A stretch of 64,000 nucleotides of DNA from an uncultured Burkholderiales bacterium. GTDB lineage: Bacteria; Pseudomonadota; Gammaproteobacteria; Burkholderiales; Thiobacillaceae. Shown here one piece after another: positions 36,952 through 46,081 of this stretch. Location of the stretch: NCBI GenBank assembly GCA_937949525.1, contig CALEDT010000024.1:1-64000 (forward strand), written 5' to 3'. A program made the position numbers and the translations under genes. Position 1 is the stretch's first letter, and every line of letters starts with the position of its first letter. The notes below the pieces were generated by a model, which saw only the letters and a program-made list of their open reading frames with translations, searched no databases and was not told the DNA's origin.

Positions 36952-37812
36952 TCAGAAGAGCCTGAGTACCGATTGCGCCGCTTGCGAGGCGAGACTCAAC
37001 GATGTCGTGCCCAACGCCTGCCGGGTCTGCAACATCAACATGTTGGCCCCTTCCTCGTTGGTATCCGCCAGCGTCAGCTTGTCCGCGCCCTCCGTCAGCG
37101 TGTTGACCATGTCGGTGATGAAGCTCTGCCGGACCGAAAGGATGGTGAGGTTGTTGGCCAGGGTACCCGACTCTCTGCGCAGGGTCGCCAGCGCGGCATT
37201 CAGGCTGGCTTCGACACCGTCGATGTCGTTGTTGGTGGCGATGTCGGCGGATGCCAACGTACCCAGACCGGAAGCCGAGCCACCGGAGATCCCCAGACCA
37301 CCGGCCGAACCGTCGAAGCCGGACATGATCAGTTGGGTGGTGGATGTCTCGTTGAAGTTGACCGTCAGGGTGGTCGCGGAAACCAGGAAGGTTAGACCCT
37401 TGTAGGTCGAATCGGTCACCAGGTTGTTGATCTGGTTGACCATCTGGTTGTAACCGCTGGTGATGCCGTTGAGCAGGTCGCCACTGCTGGTGGCATCGCC
37501 CAGCGCCGTGCGTGCCTGCGCCAGCTGACCGCGCAAACCTTCGATCAACTTGGTGATGGCAGTCACCGCCTTATCAGCCGCCTTGACCGTCTGGATCGCC
37601 TCGCTGATGTTGTCCTTGAGGCCGTTGAGCAGGTTGGCACGCTGGGTGTGTTCGCGCGCGGCGAAGAAGTTGGCCGGGTTGTCGAGAGCGCTGTTGACCT
37701 TGCGTCCGGTGGCCAGCCGCTCCTGCGTCTGGCCCATCAGTTGGGCGGTTTGTTGCAGGCTGACGAGATTGGCGCGCATCGCGCCGGTGAGGGACACTTC
37801 ACCGATTGCCAT
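36952..37812 (-). CDS. Flagellin 2 (short, alphaproteobacterial type)
   Basis: A 286-residue paralogue of flagellin 1 with the same N and C termini (MAIGEVSLTGAMRANLVSLQ; SQAAQSVLRLF). The two share long identical runs and differ mainly at residues 130-205. The leader has a sigma-28-like promoter (37918-37891), an AGAGG-5-CCTCT hairpin at 37844-37858 and an AGGAG site. The tandem copies imply a filament made of two close subunits, or a duplication kept for variation. Confidence 0.95.
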   Translation of the reverse strand: MAIGEVSLTGAMRANLVSLQQTAQLMGQTQERLATGRKVNSALDNPANFFAAREHTQRANLLNGLKDNISEAIQTVKAADKAVTAITKLIEGLRGQLAQARTALGDATSSGDLLNGITSGYNQMVNQINNLVTDSTYKGLTFLVSATTLTVNFNETSTTQLIMSGFDGSAGGLGISGGSASGLGTLASADIATNNDIDGVEASLNAALATLRRESGTLANNLTILSVRQSFITDMVNTLTEGADKLTLADTNEEGANMLMLQTRQALGTTSLSLASQAAQSVLRLF

Positions 37813-37890
37813 GATGAAACTCCTGTTCTAGGTTGATTTCCGAAGAGGCTTCTCCTCTCCGCCAACCGCAAGAGCACTGCGGTCAGACCG

Positions 37891-37918
37891 TTTACGGCAG
37901 GAGCGGCAAAGAACTTTA
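37891..37918 (-). promoter_or_regulatory. Sigma-28 (FliA) promoter of flagellin 2
   Basis: Minus-strand TAAAGTTC (37918-37911) matches seven of eight bases of the FliA -35 consensus, and GCCGTAAA (37898-37891) six of eight of the -10, with a 12-base spacer (11 is usual). It lies about 80 bases upstream of the flagellin 2 start. Confidence 0.65.
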
Positions 37919-37927
37919 GGATTATCT

Positions 37928-39124
37928 TCAGGCGAATCCGGAGAACCCGCTGTACTCGTCGCCGGCGCTGTCGATCGCGATGCCCAGCACATCCTGACCG
38001 CGGAAGCCGAACACGATGTGAGACGGGTCGATGGTGCCGTTGCCCTGCGCGTTCTGGCGCAACACGAACAGCACCGTGGCGGTGCGATCGGCTTCGTTGT
38101 ACAGCACCATGGTCGGTCTGGCCGGGGGCAGGACTTCGGTCGCGGGCGGGGTGTTGCCGAAGTTGTAGGCATGGGCCCGGTTGGCCGCGGTTGCGCGCGC
38201 GATGCTCCAGTTGTCCACGGACTGCACCGAGGCACGGTCCATGGGCTTGTCGAAACGAAAGCTCATGGCGAACAGATGCTCGCTGTCCGGCGCCGCCAGC
38301 TTCGGACTCAGGTCGGTCAGCCGGGTACCCGGCCCCTTGCTGGCGAAGAATGGCGTGAAGCGATCATCCGTATAGCTCGCCACCATCCGCGCCGGCGCCT
38401 TTTCGTAGATGTACTGGTCGAGCCGCGCCGCCAGATCGGCGTCGTTGGCCTGCAATTGCTCGGCGATCGCCCGGGCGCGTTCGATCTCGCCGTTGTCCGC
38501 CAGCACGTAGCCCATCTCCGAGTGGGCCGTCCAGTAATCCCGCTGCAGGTCGATGGCGCGCTGGAAGGCACGCACGGCATCGTCCGCCCGCCCCTGCTTG
38601 GCGTAGGTCTGCCCCAGCGCGGTATCGGCCTGCGGCTCGCGCGGCGCCATTTGCCTGACTTGCTCGAACTGCCGCTCGGCATCGGCATAGCGCCCCAAGG
38701 CCAGATAGCCCTGGCCCAGGGAATAGCGGTTCATCACGTTGGGATCGAGCTTCACCGCCTGCTGGTAGGCGGCGACCGCTTCCTCGACGCGCTCTTCCAT
38801 GAAATAGACGTTGCCCAGCGCGAGCTGGATCGCCGGCTGATTCGGATTGAGGCGCAGCGACTCCCGGTACGTGCGGATCGCGGCCGCGTTGTCGCCCAGT
38901 TGGGTGTAGGCCCGCCCCAGGTAGTCGTAGGCGTTGTCGGCCGTGGCCGACTTGGGATCCAGGCTGGCGGCGCGCTTCAACGCCACGATGGCTTCGTCGT
39001 ATTTCTTCGCGACATAGGCCTCGAGCCCGGCATTGAGCGCGCGCAGCGCCAGATTCTGCATGCCACGTGCCTGCGCGTTGGCGGCGATGAACAGCGTCCT
39101 GGCGTTGACGTCGAAGATGCTCAT
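37928..39124 (-). CDS. TPR-repeat protein of the flagellin locus
   Basis: A 398-residue protein. About six tetratricopeptide repeats occupy residues 25-240 (examples ALNAGLEAYVAKKYDEAIVA and IQLALGNVYFMEERVEEAVA). A C-terminal domain of about 150 residues, probably beta-rich and with no recognised family, ends FRGQDVLGIAIDSAGDEYSG. There is no signal peptide. A perfect sigma-28 -10 (GCCGATAA) lies about 40 bases upstream, so it is probably expressed with the flagellins. It may bind flagellin or the glycosylation enzymes. Confidence 0.75.
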   Translation of the reverse strand: MSIFDVNARTLFIAANAQARGMQNLALRALNAGLEAYVAKKYDEAIVALKRAASLDPKSATADNAYDYLGRAYTQLGDNAAAIRTYRESLRLNPNQPAIQLALGNVYFMEERVEEAVAAYQQAVKLDPNVMNRYSLGQGYLALGRYADAERQFEQVRQMAPREPQADTALGQTYAKQGRADDAVRAFQRAIDLQRDYWTAHSEMGYVLADNGEIERARAIAEQLQANDADLAARLDQYIYEKAPARMVASYTDDRFTPFFASKGPGTRLTDLSPKLAAPDSEHLFAMSFRFDKPMDRASVQSVDNWSIARATAANRAHAYNFGNTPPATEVLPPARPTMVLYNEADRTATVLFVLRQNAQGNGTIDPSHIVFGFRGQDVLGIAIDSAGDEYSGFSGFA

Positions 39125-39161
39125 GGCTGACGGCTCCCGTCCTTGCTTGCCTGAATAGCTG

Positions 39162-39169
39162 TTATCGGC
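39162..39169 (-). promoter_or_regulatory. Sigma-28-like -10 element before the TPR gene
   Basis: The minus strand reads GCCGATAA, identical to the FliA -10 consensus, 38 bases before the TPR start. No good TAAAGTTT is found 11 bases further upstream, so the promoter is incomplete by consensus. It still supports a flagellar class for the gene. Confidence 0.45.
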
Positions 39170-39200
39170 GCGTATGGCAAGCCCGCAGCGTGGCCTCGCG

Positions 39201-39944
39201 TCAGTAGTTCATGCGCGCCAGCCGGGTCAGCACGCCGCGCACCCGCTCCATCACATCGTGCAGCGTGGTTTCGATGCGCTCGGCGGAAATCCCCGCGGCG
39301 CTGTCGCCCCGCCCCGCGGCCCAGTTCACCGAAACGGCGATGGCGGCGTAGCACAGGCCGATCTCGCGCGCCAGATAGGCCTCGGGCATGCCCGTCATGC
39401 CGACCATATCGGCGCCGTCGCGCGCCAGTCGGTCGATCTCGGCCTTGGTCTCCAGCCGGGGGCCCTGCACGCAACCGTAGGTGCCGCCGGCGACGAAATC
39501 CTCACCCGCTTCCGCCAGCGCCGTCATGCAATGCGCACGCATGGCGTCGCAGTAGGGCCAGGTGAAGTCCAGATGACTGACCGGCTTGCCGTTGTACTGG
39601 GCAAAAGTGGACTCGCGTCCCTGCGTGTAATCGATGATCTGGTCGGGCACGCACAACGTACCCGGCCCCAGGCGGGCGTCGATGCCGCCGACCGTGGCCA
39701 CGGATACGACATGCGTGACCTTCTGTTCGGCCAGCGACCAGATGTTGGCGCGGTAGTTGACCAGATGCGGCGGAATGGTATGGCCGTGGCCGTGGCGCGC
39801 CAGAAACAGCACCGGGTGGCCGTCCAGGCAACCGAAGGTCAGCGGGCCGGAAGGTTCACCGTAGGGCGTGCGCATGACCTGTCGATGGTCGATGGTGAGT
39901 CCGGGCAGGCGGGTGAGACCGGTGCCGCCGATGATCGCCAGCAT
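39201..39944 (-). CDS. S-methyl-5'-thioinosine phosphorylase (MTAP family)
   Basis: Purine nucleoside phosphorylase of 247 residues. MLAIIGGTGLTRLPG is the N-terminal phosphate site, followed by FLARHGHGHTIPPHLVNYRA, TYGCVQGPRLET and VSVNWAAG. In gammaproteobacteria the member next to hpt is usually the methylthioinosine enzyme of methionine and purine salvage, as in Pseudomonas. The start shares one base with the hpt stop (TGATG), so the two are coupled. Substrate choice between MTI and MTA is inferred from context. Confidence 0.88.
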   Translation of the reverse strand: MLAIIGGTGLTRLPGLTIDHRQVMRTPYGEPSGPLTFGCLDGHPVLFLARHGHGHTIPPHLVNYRANIWSLAEQKVTHVVSVATVGGIDARLGPGTLCVPDQIIDYTQGRESTFAQYNGKPVSHLDFTWPYCDAMRAHCMTALAEAGEDFVAGGTYGCVQGPRLETKAEIDRLARDGADMVGMTGMPEAYLAREIGLCYAAIAVSVNWAAGRGDSAAGISAERIETTLHDVMERVRGVLTRLARMNY

Positions 39945-40489
39945 CAGTGCCGCTCCAGCGCGTAGATCGCGGGCAGATTGCGCCACAGCCCGTAGGCGTC
40001 CATGCCCATGCCGAACACGTAACGATCCGGCAACGTCAGGCCGACGAAGTCCGCGTGGATGGGTTTCGGCCGGCCGATGGCCTTGTCGGCGAGCACGGCG
40101 ATGTACACGGCGGACGCACCCAGCTCGAGCATGCGCGCGCGCGCCGCCGCCAGCGTGTGGCCTTCATCGAGGATGTCGTCGAGCAACAGCACCACCCGAC
40201 CGCTCAGGTCCTTGCGTGGCAGCACCACCCATTCGATGCCGCCGCCGGTGGTGTCGTCGCGATAGCGCGTGGCATGCAGGTAATCGAATTCCAGCGGAAA
40301 CCCCAGGCGTGGCAAAAGCTTGCCGGCGAACACCACGGCGCCGCCCATCACACACAGGGCAACCGGGAAACGGTCGGCGAGCGCGTCGGTGATGCGCGCG
40401 GCAAGCCCGTCCAGGGCCCGTTCGACCTCGGTCGAGCCGTGCAGCAATTCGGCGCGGTTGAACAATGCCCAGGCTTCTCGTGGGTTCAT
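39944..40489 (-). CDS. hpt: Hypoxanthine-guanine phosphoribosyltransferase
   Basis: Salvages hypoxanthine and guanine with PRPP. A 181-residue type I phosphoribosyltransferase with the PRPP loop VVLLLDDILDEGHTL. The N-terminal half has CVMGGAVVFAGKLLPRL and the C-terminal part KPIHADFVGLTLPDRYVFG. The pair with the thioinosine phosphorylase makes sense: that enzyme releases hypoxanthine, which Hpt reuses. Confidence 0.93.
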   Translation of the reverse strand: MNPREAWALFNRAELLHGSTEVERALDGLAARITDALADRFPVALCVMGGAVVFAGKLLPRLGFPLEFDYLHATRYRDDTTGGGIEWVVLPRKDLSGRVVLLLDDILDEGHTLAAARARMLELGASAVYIAVLADKAIGRPKPIHADFVGLTLPDRYVFGMGMDAYGLWRNLPAIYALERH

Positions 40490-40657
40490 GTGCGGCTGAT
40501 GGCCTCATCGGCATGTGGAACCGGGCGGCATGATCCCAGATTGTCGATTGGAACGCGAGCGGGTTTCGCCAGCGAGGGCGAACGGAATGACGTCACCGCG
40601 ACGAGCCCATGGCCGTGCCCATGGGCCGGGATGACAACCCAAGCCCTGCCAGATCCC

Positions 40658-41410
40658 TTACAGCCACGCGCGCAGACGCGCGAGATCGCACACCCCGCGT
40701 TCCCCCGCACCGGCGGCATCCAGCCGGACATAGGGCGCATGTGGCTCACCGAGATCGCTCAGCACCGCCAGCGCACCGGAGAAATCATGCGCACGGGTGT
40801 AGTCGTTGACCGTCACCAACGTGCGCACGCCCGCCGCGAGCGCCGAACGCAAGCCGTTCTCGGAGTCCTCGAATGCCAGGCAACGACCGGCATCCACGCC
40901 GAGCCGCGCCATCGCCCATTGGTAGATGTCGGGTGCCGGTTTCTTGGCCGGCACGATGTCGCCCGCGGCGATCACGCTGAACCAGTCCGGCCCGTCCGGC
41001 GCCAGACTATGACGGAGCAGCGCGGTGACGTTGTCTGGCGTGGTGGTGGTGACGATGGCCAGCGTATAGCCAGCCGCACGCGCCTCGCCGAGCAGGCGGC
41101 GCACGCCGGGACGCAGCGGAATGCCGCCGGTGGCCAGCATGCGCGTGTAATGGGCTGTCTTGGCCTTGTGCAGGTCGACCACCAATTGGTCGAAATGCGC
41201 GGGTTTCCGGTAATCGGGCCGATCACGCTCGACGTAGTAGCGGATGCGTTCCTTGCCGCCAGTCACCGCCAACAGCTCGCCATACAGCGCCACATCCCAC
41301 GTCCAGTCCAGGCCGAATTCGCGGAAGGCGGCGTTGAACGCCGGGCGATGGCCATCCCGCTCGGTATCGGCCAGCGTGCCATCGACATCGAACAGCAGGG
41401 TATCGACCAT
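40658..41410 (-). CDS. cbbY: HAD-superfamily phosphatase CbbY
   Basis: A 250-residue HAD hydrolase with motif I FDVDGTLADTE, the CbbY-type run ERDGHRPAFNAAFREFGLDW, then VTGGKERI, TTTTPDN (motif II), KKPAPDIY (Lys, motif III) and FEDSENG (motif IV). CbbY removes phosphate from xylulose-1,5-bisphosphate, a Rubisco inhibitor, in Calvin-cycle bacteria. No Rubisco gene is in the window, so autotrophy is suggested, not shown. Confidence 0.85.
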   Translation of the reverse strand: MVDTLLFDVDGTLADTERDGHRPAFNAAFREFGLDWTWDVALYGELLAVTGGKERIRYYVERDRPDYRKPAHFDQLVVDLHKAKTAHYTRMLATGGIPLRPGVRRLLGEARAAGYTLAIVTTTTPDNVTALLRHSLAPDGPDWFSVIAAGDIVPAKKPAPDIYQWAMARLGVDAGRCLAFEDSENGLRSALAAGVRTLVTVNDYTRAHDFSGALAVLSDLGEPHAPYVRLDAAGAGERGVCDLARLRAWL

Positions 41411-41496
41411 GTCGTCTCCGGATCAAACACAAAACGTCAGCACGCGATGGGTACGCGCGTAGAATACAAAGCTTTCCCCCCGCCACTTCCGCAGCC

Positions 41497-41955
41497 ATGC
41501 ACGATCCCGGCACAGCCCGCACCGAGTTCGACCGACTGTTCGACGGTACGCTATACAGCCTGCTGTCGTGGAAGCAACTGGAGGCGTTCTGGGCCCGCCT
41601 GGACCACGCCGGCGGCTGGTATCTGTATGCAGTGGGCGAACCCTGTCCGGCGGAGCCGGCCGATGCCGAGCACGTGGCGGCCTTCGTGCGCGAGATGGAT
41701 GCCTTGTTGCACAAGGAACACCGCGAGGACTACTGCGGCATCGTCTACGCCGACGACCTAGACCAGCCGCGGCTGATCAAGATCTACGACCCCAACCACC
41801 TCGGCACCTCCTGCGGCTCCAGCAAGCATCGCATCCTGCCGGGCTGGGTGATGTCGCGCGTGCCACCGACCGACCTGACGCCGCCCGGTCATTTCGTCAC
41901 GCAGAACCGCAAACGCTGGTGGCGCGGCTTCCTCGATATGATCGGGGCGCGCTGA
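41497..41955 (+). CDS. Conserved hypothetical protein beside cbbY
   Basis: A 152-residue soluble protein with no signal or membrane segment. Its composition and codon use are like those of real neighbours. A Trp-rich N-terminal half (LLSWKQLEAFWARLD) precedes a distinctive core DYCGIVYADDLDQPRLIKIY and LGTSCGSSKHRILPGW. It is divergent from cbbY across an 86-base gap. I do not recognise a family and propose no function. Confidence 0.7.
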   Translation: MHDPGTARTEFDRLFDGTLYSLLSWKQLEAFWARLDHAGGWYLYAVGEPCPAEPADAEHVAAFVREMDALLHKEHREDYCGIVYADDLDQPRLIKIYDPNHLGTSCGSSKHRILPGWVMSRVPPTDLTPPGHFVTQNRKRWWRGFLDMIGAR

Positions 41956-42015
41956 ACATCGCTTCTCCGGGCAAGCTCAGGGCCGCGTGCGTGAAGCGCG
42001 CGACCCTCACGCGCA

Positions 42016-44154
42016 TCACTCCGTGGCCGGCGTTTCCACGGCAGCGGCCTCGCCCGCGGGTGCCGTCGGCGGATCGATCAGGGCCTTCATCGACAGCCGC
42101 ATGCGCCCCTTCTCGTCGGTTTCCAGCACCTTCACCCGCACCGCCTGGCCTTCCTTGAGGTAATCGGTGACGGCATTGACCCGCTGGTGCGCGATCTGCG
42201 AGATGTGCAGCAGGCCATCCTTGCCCGGCAGCACGTTGACGATGGCACCGAAGTCCAGAATCTTCAGCACCGTGCCGTCGTATACCCGCCCGACCTCGAC
42301 CTCGGCGGTGATGTCTTCGATGCGCTTCTTCGCCGCCTCGCCCGATTCCGTGCTGGTGCAGGCGATTTTGACCGTGCCGTCCTCGCCGATGTCGATCTGC
42401 GTGCCGGTTTCCTCGGTCAGCGCGCGGATGGTGGCGCCACCCTTGCCGATCACATCGCGGATCTTCTCCGGGTTGATCTTCATGGTGATGATGCGCGGCG
42501 CGAACTCGCTCATCTCCTGGCGCGGGCCGGTCACCGCGGCGCGCATCTTCTCCAGGATGTGCAGACGCGCCTCGCGCGCCTGCGCCAGGGCCACCTGCAT
42601 GATTTCCTTGGTGATGCCGTTGATCTTGATGTCCATCTGCAGCGCATTGACACCGTTGACGGTGCCCGCGACCTTGAAGTCCATGTCGCCCAGATGATCC
42701 TCGTCACCCAGAATGTCGGTGAGCACCGCGAAACGGTTGCCCTCCTTGATCAGGCCCATGGCGATGCCGGCAACGTGGTCCTTCATCGGCACGCCGGCAT
42801 CCATCAGCGCCAGGCTGCCGCCGCACACCGAGGCCATGGAGCTGGAGCCGTTGGACTCGGTGACCTCGGATACCACGCGGATGGTGTAGCCGAACGCTTC
42901 CTTGCCCGGTAGGCAGGCGGTCAGCGCGCGACGCGCCAGACGGCCGTGGCCGATCTCGCGCCGCTTGGGGCTGCCCACACGTCCGGTCTCGCCAGTGGCA
43001 AACGGCGGCATGTTGTAGTGCAACATGAAATGTTCGCTGTAGCTGCCGGTGAGCGCCTCGACCGATTGTTCGTCCCGCCCGGTCCCCAGCGTCGCGACCA
43101 CCAGCGCCTGGGTCTCGCCGCGCGTGAACAGCGCCGAGCCGTGGGTACGCGGCAGCACGCCGGTGCGGATGGTGATGGGACGCACGGTGCGGGTATCGCG
43201 GCCGTCGATACGCGGCTGGCCGGCGAGAATGCGGCCGCGCACGACCTTGGCCTCCAGCGCGTGAAACAGGTCCTTGACCGCATTGGCGGCGACCGTGTCC
43301 ATGTCATCGCTGATCAACTCGGCGAACACCCGGTTGCGGATGGCATCCACCTCAGCCACGCGCGCCTGTTTCTGCTTGATCGAATAGGCACGCGCCAAAT
43401 CCTCGGCGCACATCGCCGCCATGCGTTCATGCAAGGCATGGTCCAGCTCGGGCGGCGTCCAATCCCAGGGCTCGTTGCCGGCTTCGTCGGCCAGTTCGTT
43501 GATGGCGTCGATGGCGACACGCATCTGTTCGTGCCCATACACCACCGCGCCGAGCATGACTTCTTCGGACAACTGATCGGCTTCCGATTCGACCATCAGC
43601 ACGGCCTGCTCGGTGCCTGCCACCACCAGGTCCAGGCGGGAGTTCTTCAACTCGGTCTGGGTCGGATTGAGCACGTATTCGCCATCGACATAGCCGACGC
43701 GCGCAGCACCCACCGGGCCATCGAACGGCAAGCCGGACAACGCAAGGGCGGCGGAGGCGCCGAGCAGCGCGGGAATGTCGGAATCGACCTCCGGATTGGC
43801 CGACATCACCGTGGCGATGACCTGTACCTCATTGAAGAAACCCTCGGGAAACAACGGGCGGATGGGCCGGTCGATCAGACGCGAGATCAGCGTCTCCTTC
43901 TCCGAGGGGCGCGACTCACGCTTCAGGAAACCGCCGGGAATCCGGCCCGCAGCGTAGGCCTTCTCCTGATAGTCGACGGTGAGCGGAAAAAAATCCTGGC
44001 CGGGCTTGACTTCGTTCTTGGCCACGACGGTGACCAGCACGACGGTATCGTCCATGTTGACCACCACCGCGCCCGTGGCCTGGCGGGCGATTTCGCCGGT
44101 CTCCAGGGTGACTTGATGGCGACCGTACTGAAATGTCTTCTTGACCGGATTCAC
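42016..44154 (-). CDS. pnp: Polyribonucleotide nucleotidyltransferase
   Basis: 3'-to-5' phosphorolytic exoribonuclease and degradosome component, 712 residues. Two RNase PH domains flank a helical linker, then KH ([20 protein letters not shown]) and S1 ([20 protein letters not shown]) domains. The start is taken as GTG 44154 ([20 protein letters not shown]) because it aligns with known PNPases; ATG 44178 would add eight residues. A strong hairpin lies between rpsO and pnp, as in E. coli where it mediates PNPase autocontrol. Confidence 0.97.
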   Translation of the reverse strand: MNPVKKTFQYGRHQVTLETGEIARQATGAVVVNMDDTVVLVTVVAKNEVKPGQDFFPLTVDYQEKAYAAGRIPGGFLKRESRPSEKETLISRLIDRPIRPLFPEGFFNEVQVIATVMSANPEVDSDIPALLGASAALALSGLPFDGPVGAARVGYVDGEYVLNPTQTELKNSRLDLVVAGTEQAVLMVESEADQLSEEVMLGAVVYGHEQMRVAIDAINELADEAGNEPWDWTPPELDHALHERMAAMCAEDLARAYSIKQKQARVAEVDAIRNRVFAELISDDMDTVAANAVKDLFHALEAKVVRGRILAGQPRIDGRDTRTVRPITIRTGVLPRTHGSALFTRGETQALVVATLGTGRDEQSVEALTGSYSEHFMLHYNMPPFATGETGRVGSPKRREIGHGRLARRALTACLPGKEAFGYTIRVVSEVTESNGSSSMASVCGGSLALMDAGVPMKDHVAGIAMGLIKEGNRFAVLTDILGDEDHLGDMDFKVAGTVNGVNALQMDIKINGITKEIMQVALAQAREARLHILEKMRAAVTGPRQEMSEFAPRIITMKINPEKIRDVIGKGGATIRALTEETGTQIDIGEDGTVKIACTSTESGEAAKKRIEDITAEVEVGRVYDGTVLKILDFGAIVNVLPGKDGLLHISQIAHQRVNAVTDYLKEGQAVRVKVLETDEKGRMRLSMKALIDPPTAPAGEAAAVETPATE

Positions 44155-44216
44155 GCTGTTTTCTTCCTTACATGCCATGCAGGGTGGGACCCCGCCATGC
44201 TCGTGCGGGGCGCGTC

Positions 44217-44254
44217 GCGGGCGGTGCGTGCCGGCCTGGCGCCGTTCCGCCCGC
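44217..44254 (-). promoter_or_regulatory. Hairpin in the rpsO-pnp leader
   Basis: GCGGGCGG (44217-44224) and CCGCCCGC (44247-44254) pair perfectly around a 22-base GC-rich loop that can fold further (GGCGCC and CCGGC). It starts 7 bases after the rpsO stop. The place is the same as the RNase III-processed, PNPase-autoregulatory hairpin of E. coli. No T run follows, so a terminator is unlikely. Confidence 0.55.
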
Positions 44255-44261
44255 CGCGGGA

Positions 44262-44531
44262 TTATTTGCGCAGACCGAGGCGCTTGATCAGTTGCGTGTA
44301 GCTCTCGGCGTTCTCGCGCTTGAGATAGTCGAGCAGGCGCCGACGCCGGCTGACCATCTTCAGCAGGCCGCGACGCGAGTGGTGATCCTTGGCATGGGTC
44401 TTGAAATGCCCGGTGAGATCGTTGATGCGGGCGGTGAGCAGCGCGACCTGCACTTCCGGCGACCCGGTGTCGGTGGCGCCGCGCTGGTAATCCTTGAGGA
44501 TCTGCGCCTTCTGGGCGGTAGTGATAGCCAT
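44262..44531 (-). CDS. rpsO: 30S ribosomal protein S15
   Basis: An 89-residue protein with the full S15 signature ([19 protein letters not shown] and [20 protein letters not shown]). It binds 16S rRNA helices 20-22. It sits between truB and pnp, the universal proteobacterial order. Its 123-base leader may hold the usual S15 autoregulatory fold, which I did not resolve. Confidence 0.98.
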   Translation of the reverse strand: MAITTAQKAQILKDYQRGATDTGSPEVQVALLTARINDLTGHFKTHAKDHHSRRGLLKMVSRRRRLLDYLKRENAESYTQLIKRLGLRK

Positions 44532-44654
44532 GGCAATACTCCTGATGCAATCGCGTGGCCCGAGGCTATTCAGGACACGTTCGGGAAAAGCGTGGATTCT
44601 ACGCCGTATCTTTGATTTCTTTCAAGAATGCAGCCATCCGGGCAGCCGGCCGGG

Positions 44655-45563
44655 TCATCCGCCGGGCGCACCCCGTTCCGCCACCAACCGCCGGGGCGCG
44701 AGCTTGCCATCGTCATCCACCTGGGCGACGCCGAGGAAGCCGCCGTCGGGCGCGTACAGTCGGTGTTGCTCACCGACGCGCAGACGGGGTAGCCAGACGC
44801 TCTGGCCATGCCGCACCTGCCACGTGGCCTCGACATCCAGCGTCACGGCCGGCAGCGACGCGACGAGCACGTCGGTGGACTGCAGACAGCCGTCGCGCGC
44901 CGCATCGGTCAGTTCTCCGAGCCGTTCCAGCGTACTCGCCCCGCCGATGTCGAACGGGCCCACGGCGATCCGGCGCAGCGCCGACAGATGCGCGCCGCAG
45001 CCGAGCAACTCGCCCAGATCGTCCGCCAGCGCGCGCACATAGAAGCCCTTGCCGCAATGCACACGCAACACGCACCGGTCACCCGCCCAGGACTGCAGGT
45101 CCAGCACGTGCACCCGCACCCGCCGCGGCGCGCGTGCGACATCCTCGCCTCGCCGCGCGTACTCGTATAGTGGCCGGCCGTCCCGTTTGAGCGCAGACAA
45201 CATGGGCGGCACCTGCTCGATGTCGCCGAGGAAGCGCGGCAGCAGCGCGCGCAGGTCGCCGGCGCCAACCCGTACCGGGCGCTGCGCCAGCACTTCGCCT
45301 TCCGGATCACCGCTGCTCGTGCGCACGCCCAGTTGCAGCTCGGCCAGATAGACCTTGTCGGCATCGAGCAGAAACCGGGAGAACTTGGTGGCTTCGCCGA
45401 GGCAGAGCGGCAGCAGGCCGGTAGCGAACGGGTCCAGGGTGCCGGTGTGACCCGCCTTGTGCGCCCGGTACAGCCGTTTCGCCTGCTGCAACGCGCCGTT
45501 GGAAGTCAGGCCGGCGGGTTTGTCCAGCAGCAGTACGCCGTCAACGTGGCGTTTCATCGGCAT
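44655..45563 (-). CDS. truB: tRNA pseudouridine-55 synthase
   Basis: A 302-residue enzyme that makes psi55 in the T-loop of tRNA. VLLLDKPAGLTSNGALQ opens the protein, the catalytic Asp is in HTGTLDPFATGLLP, and KGFYVRALADDLGELLG and a C-terminal PUA-like part follow. ATG 45563 overlaps the rbfA end by 23 bases; ATG 45557 (MKRHVDG) is an alternative. Confidence 0.97.
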   Translation of the reverse strand: MPMKRHVDGVLLLDKPAGLTSNGALQQAKRLYRAHKAGHTGTLDPFATGLLPLCLGEATKFSRFLLDADKVYLAELQLGVRTSSGDPEGEVLAQRPVRVGAGDLRALLPRFLGDIEQVPPMLSALKRDGRPLYEYARRGEDVARAPRRVRVHVLDLQSWAGDRCVLRVHCGKGFYVRALADDLGELLGCGAHLSALRRIAVGPFDIGGASTLERLGELTDAARDGCLQSTDVLVASLPAVTLDVEATWQVRHGQSVWLPRLRVGEQHRLYAPDGGFLGVAQVDDDGKLAPRRLVAERGAPGG

Positions 45564-45936
45564 CGGGCGGATCGTGCGGGTGCGCCTGGTCTTCCGCCAC
45601 GGCCTGGTCGATCAGATGTGACAGCCGGGCGCCGCGTTCGATGGATTCGTCGTACGCGAAATTCAGGCGCGGCACCGTGCGCATGCGCATGCGCTGCGCC
45701 AGTTCGCTGCGCAGGAAACCGGCCGCCCGCGTCAGCCCCTGGCGCGCGCCGGCGATATCGTCACCCAGAACCGTGAACCACACCTTGGCATGCTCGAGGT
45801 CCGACGTGACCTCCACGGCGCTGAAGCGGACACCCTGCACGCGCGGATCGCGCATCTCGCGCAGCACGATGTCGGCCAGTTCGTGCCGTATCTGCTCGGC
45901 GACGCGACGCGCGCGCGGGTTGTTGGAAACGCTCAT
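45541..45936 (-). CDS. rbfA: Ribosome-binding factor A
   Basis: A KH-fold 30S assembly factor of 131 residues (NPRARRVAEQIRHELADIVL and VRFSAVEVTSDLEHAKVWFT). ATG 45936 (MSVSNNPRA) gives the usual N terminus, though no clear Shine-Dalgarno is present. The 145-base gap from infB shows no terminator. Confidence 0.96.
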   Translation of the reverse strand: MSVSNNPRARRVAEQIRHELADIVLREMRDPRVQGVRFSAVEVTSDLEHAKVWFTVLGDDIAGARQGLTRAAGFLRSELAQRMRMRTVPRLNFAYDESIERGARLSHLIDQAVAEDQAHPHDPPDADETPR

Positions 45937-46081
45937 GATGGACACCAGACAAGGGCGCATGAGCCGGCTTGCACCGGGCTCCGCGCGGGTTGAACGCAAG
46001 TCGCGCCGGAACGGCCGGTCATCGCCGCAGGGGCGGCACATGGTGGGCACCGTCCGGGCGGGACACTCGGCGCGCCGGAGT

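Noticed and set aside
41956-42015. GCGTGA/TCACGC inverted repeat between the convergent pnp and hypothetical gene ends
   Set aside because: Only a 6-bp stem with a 12-base loop and no T run, so not accepted as a terminator.
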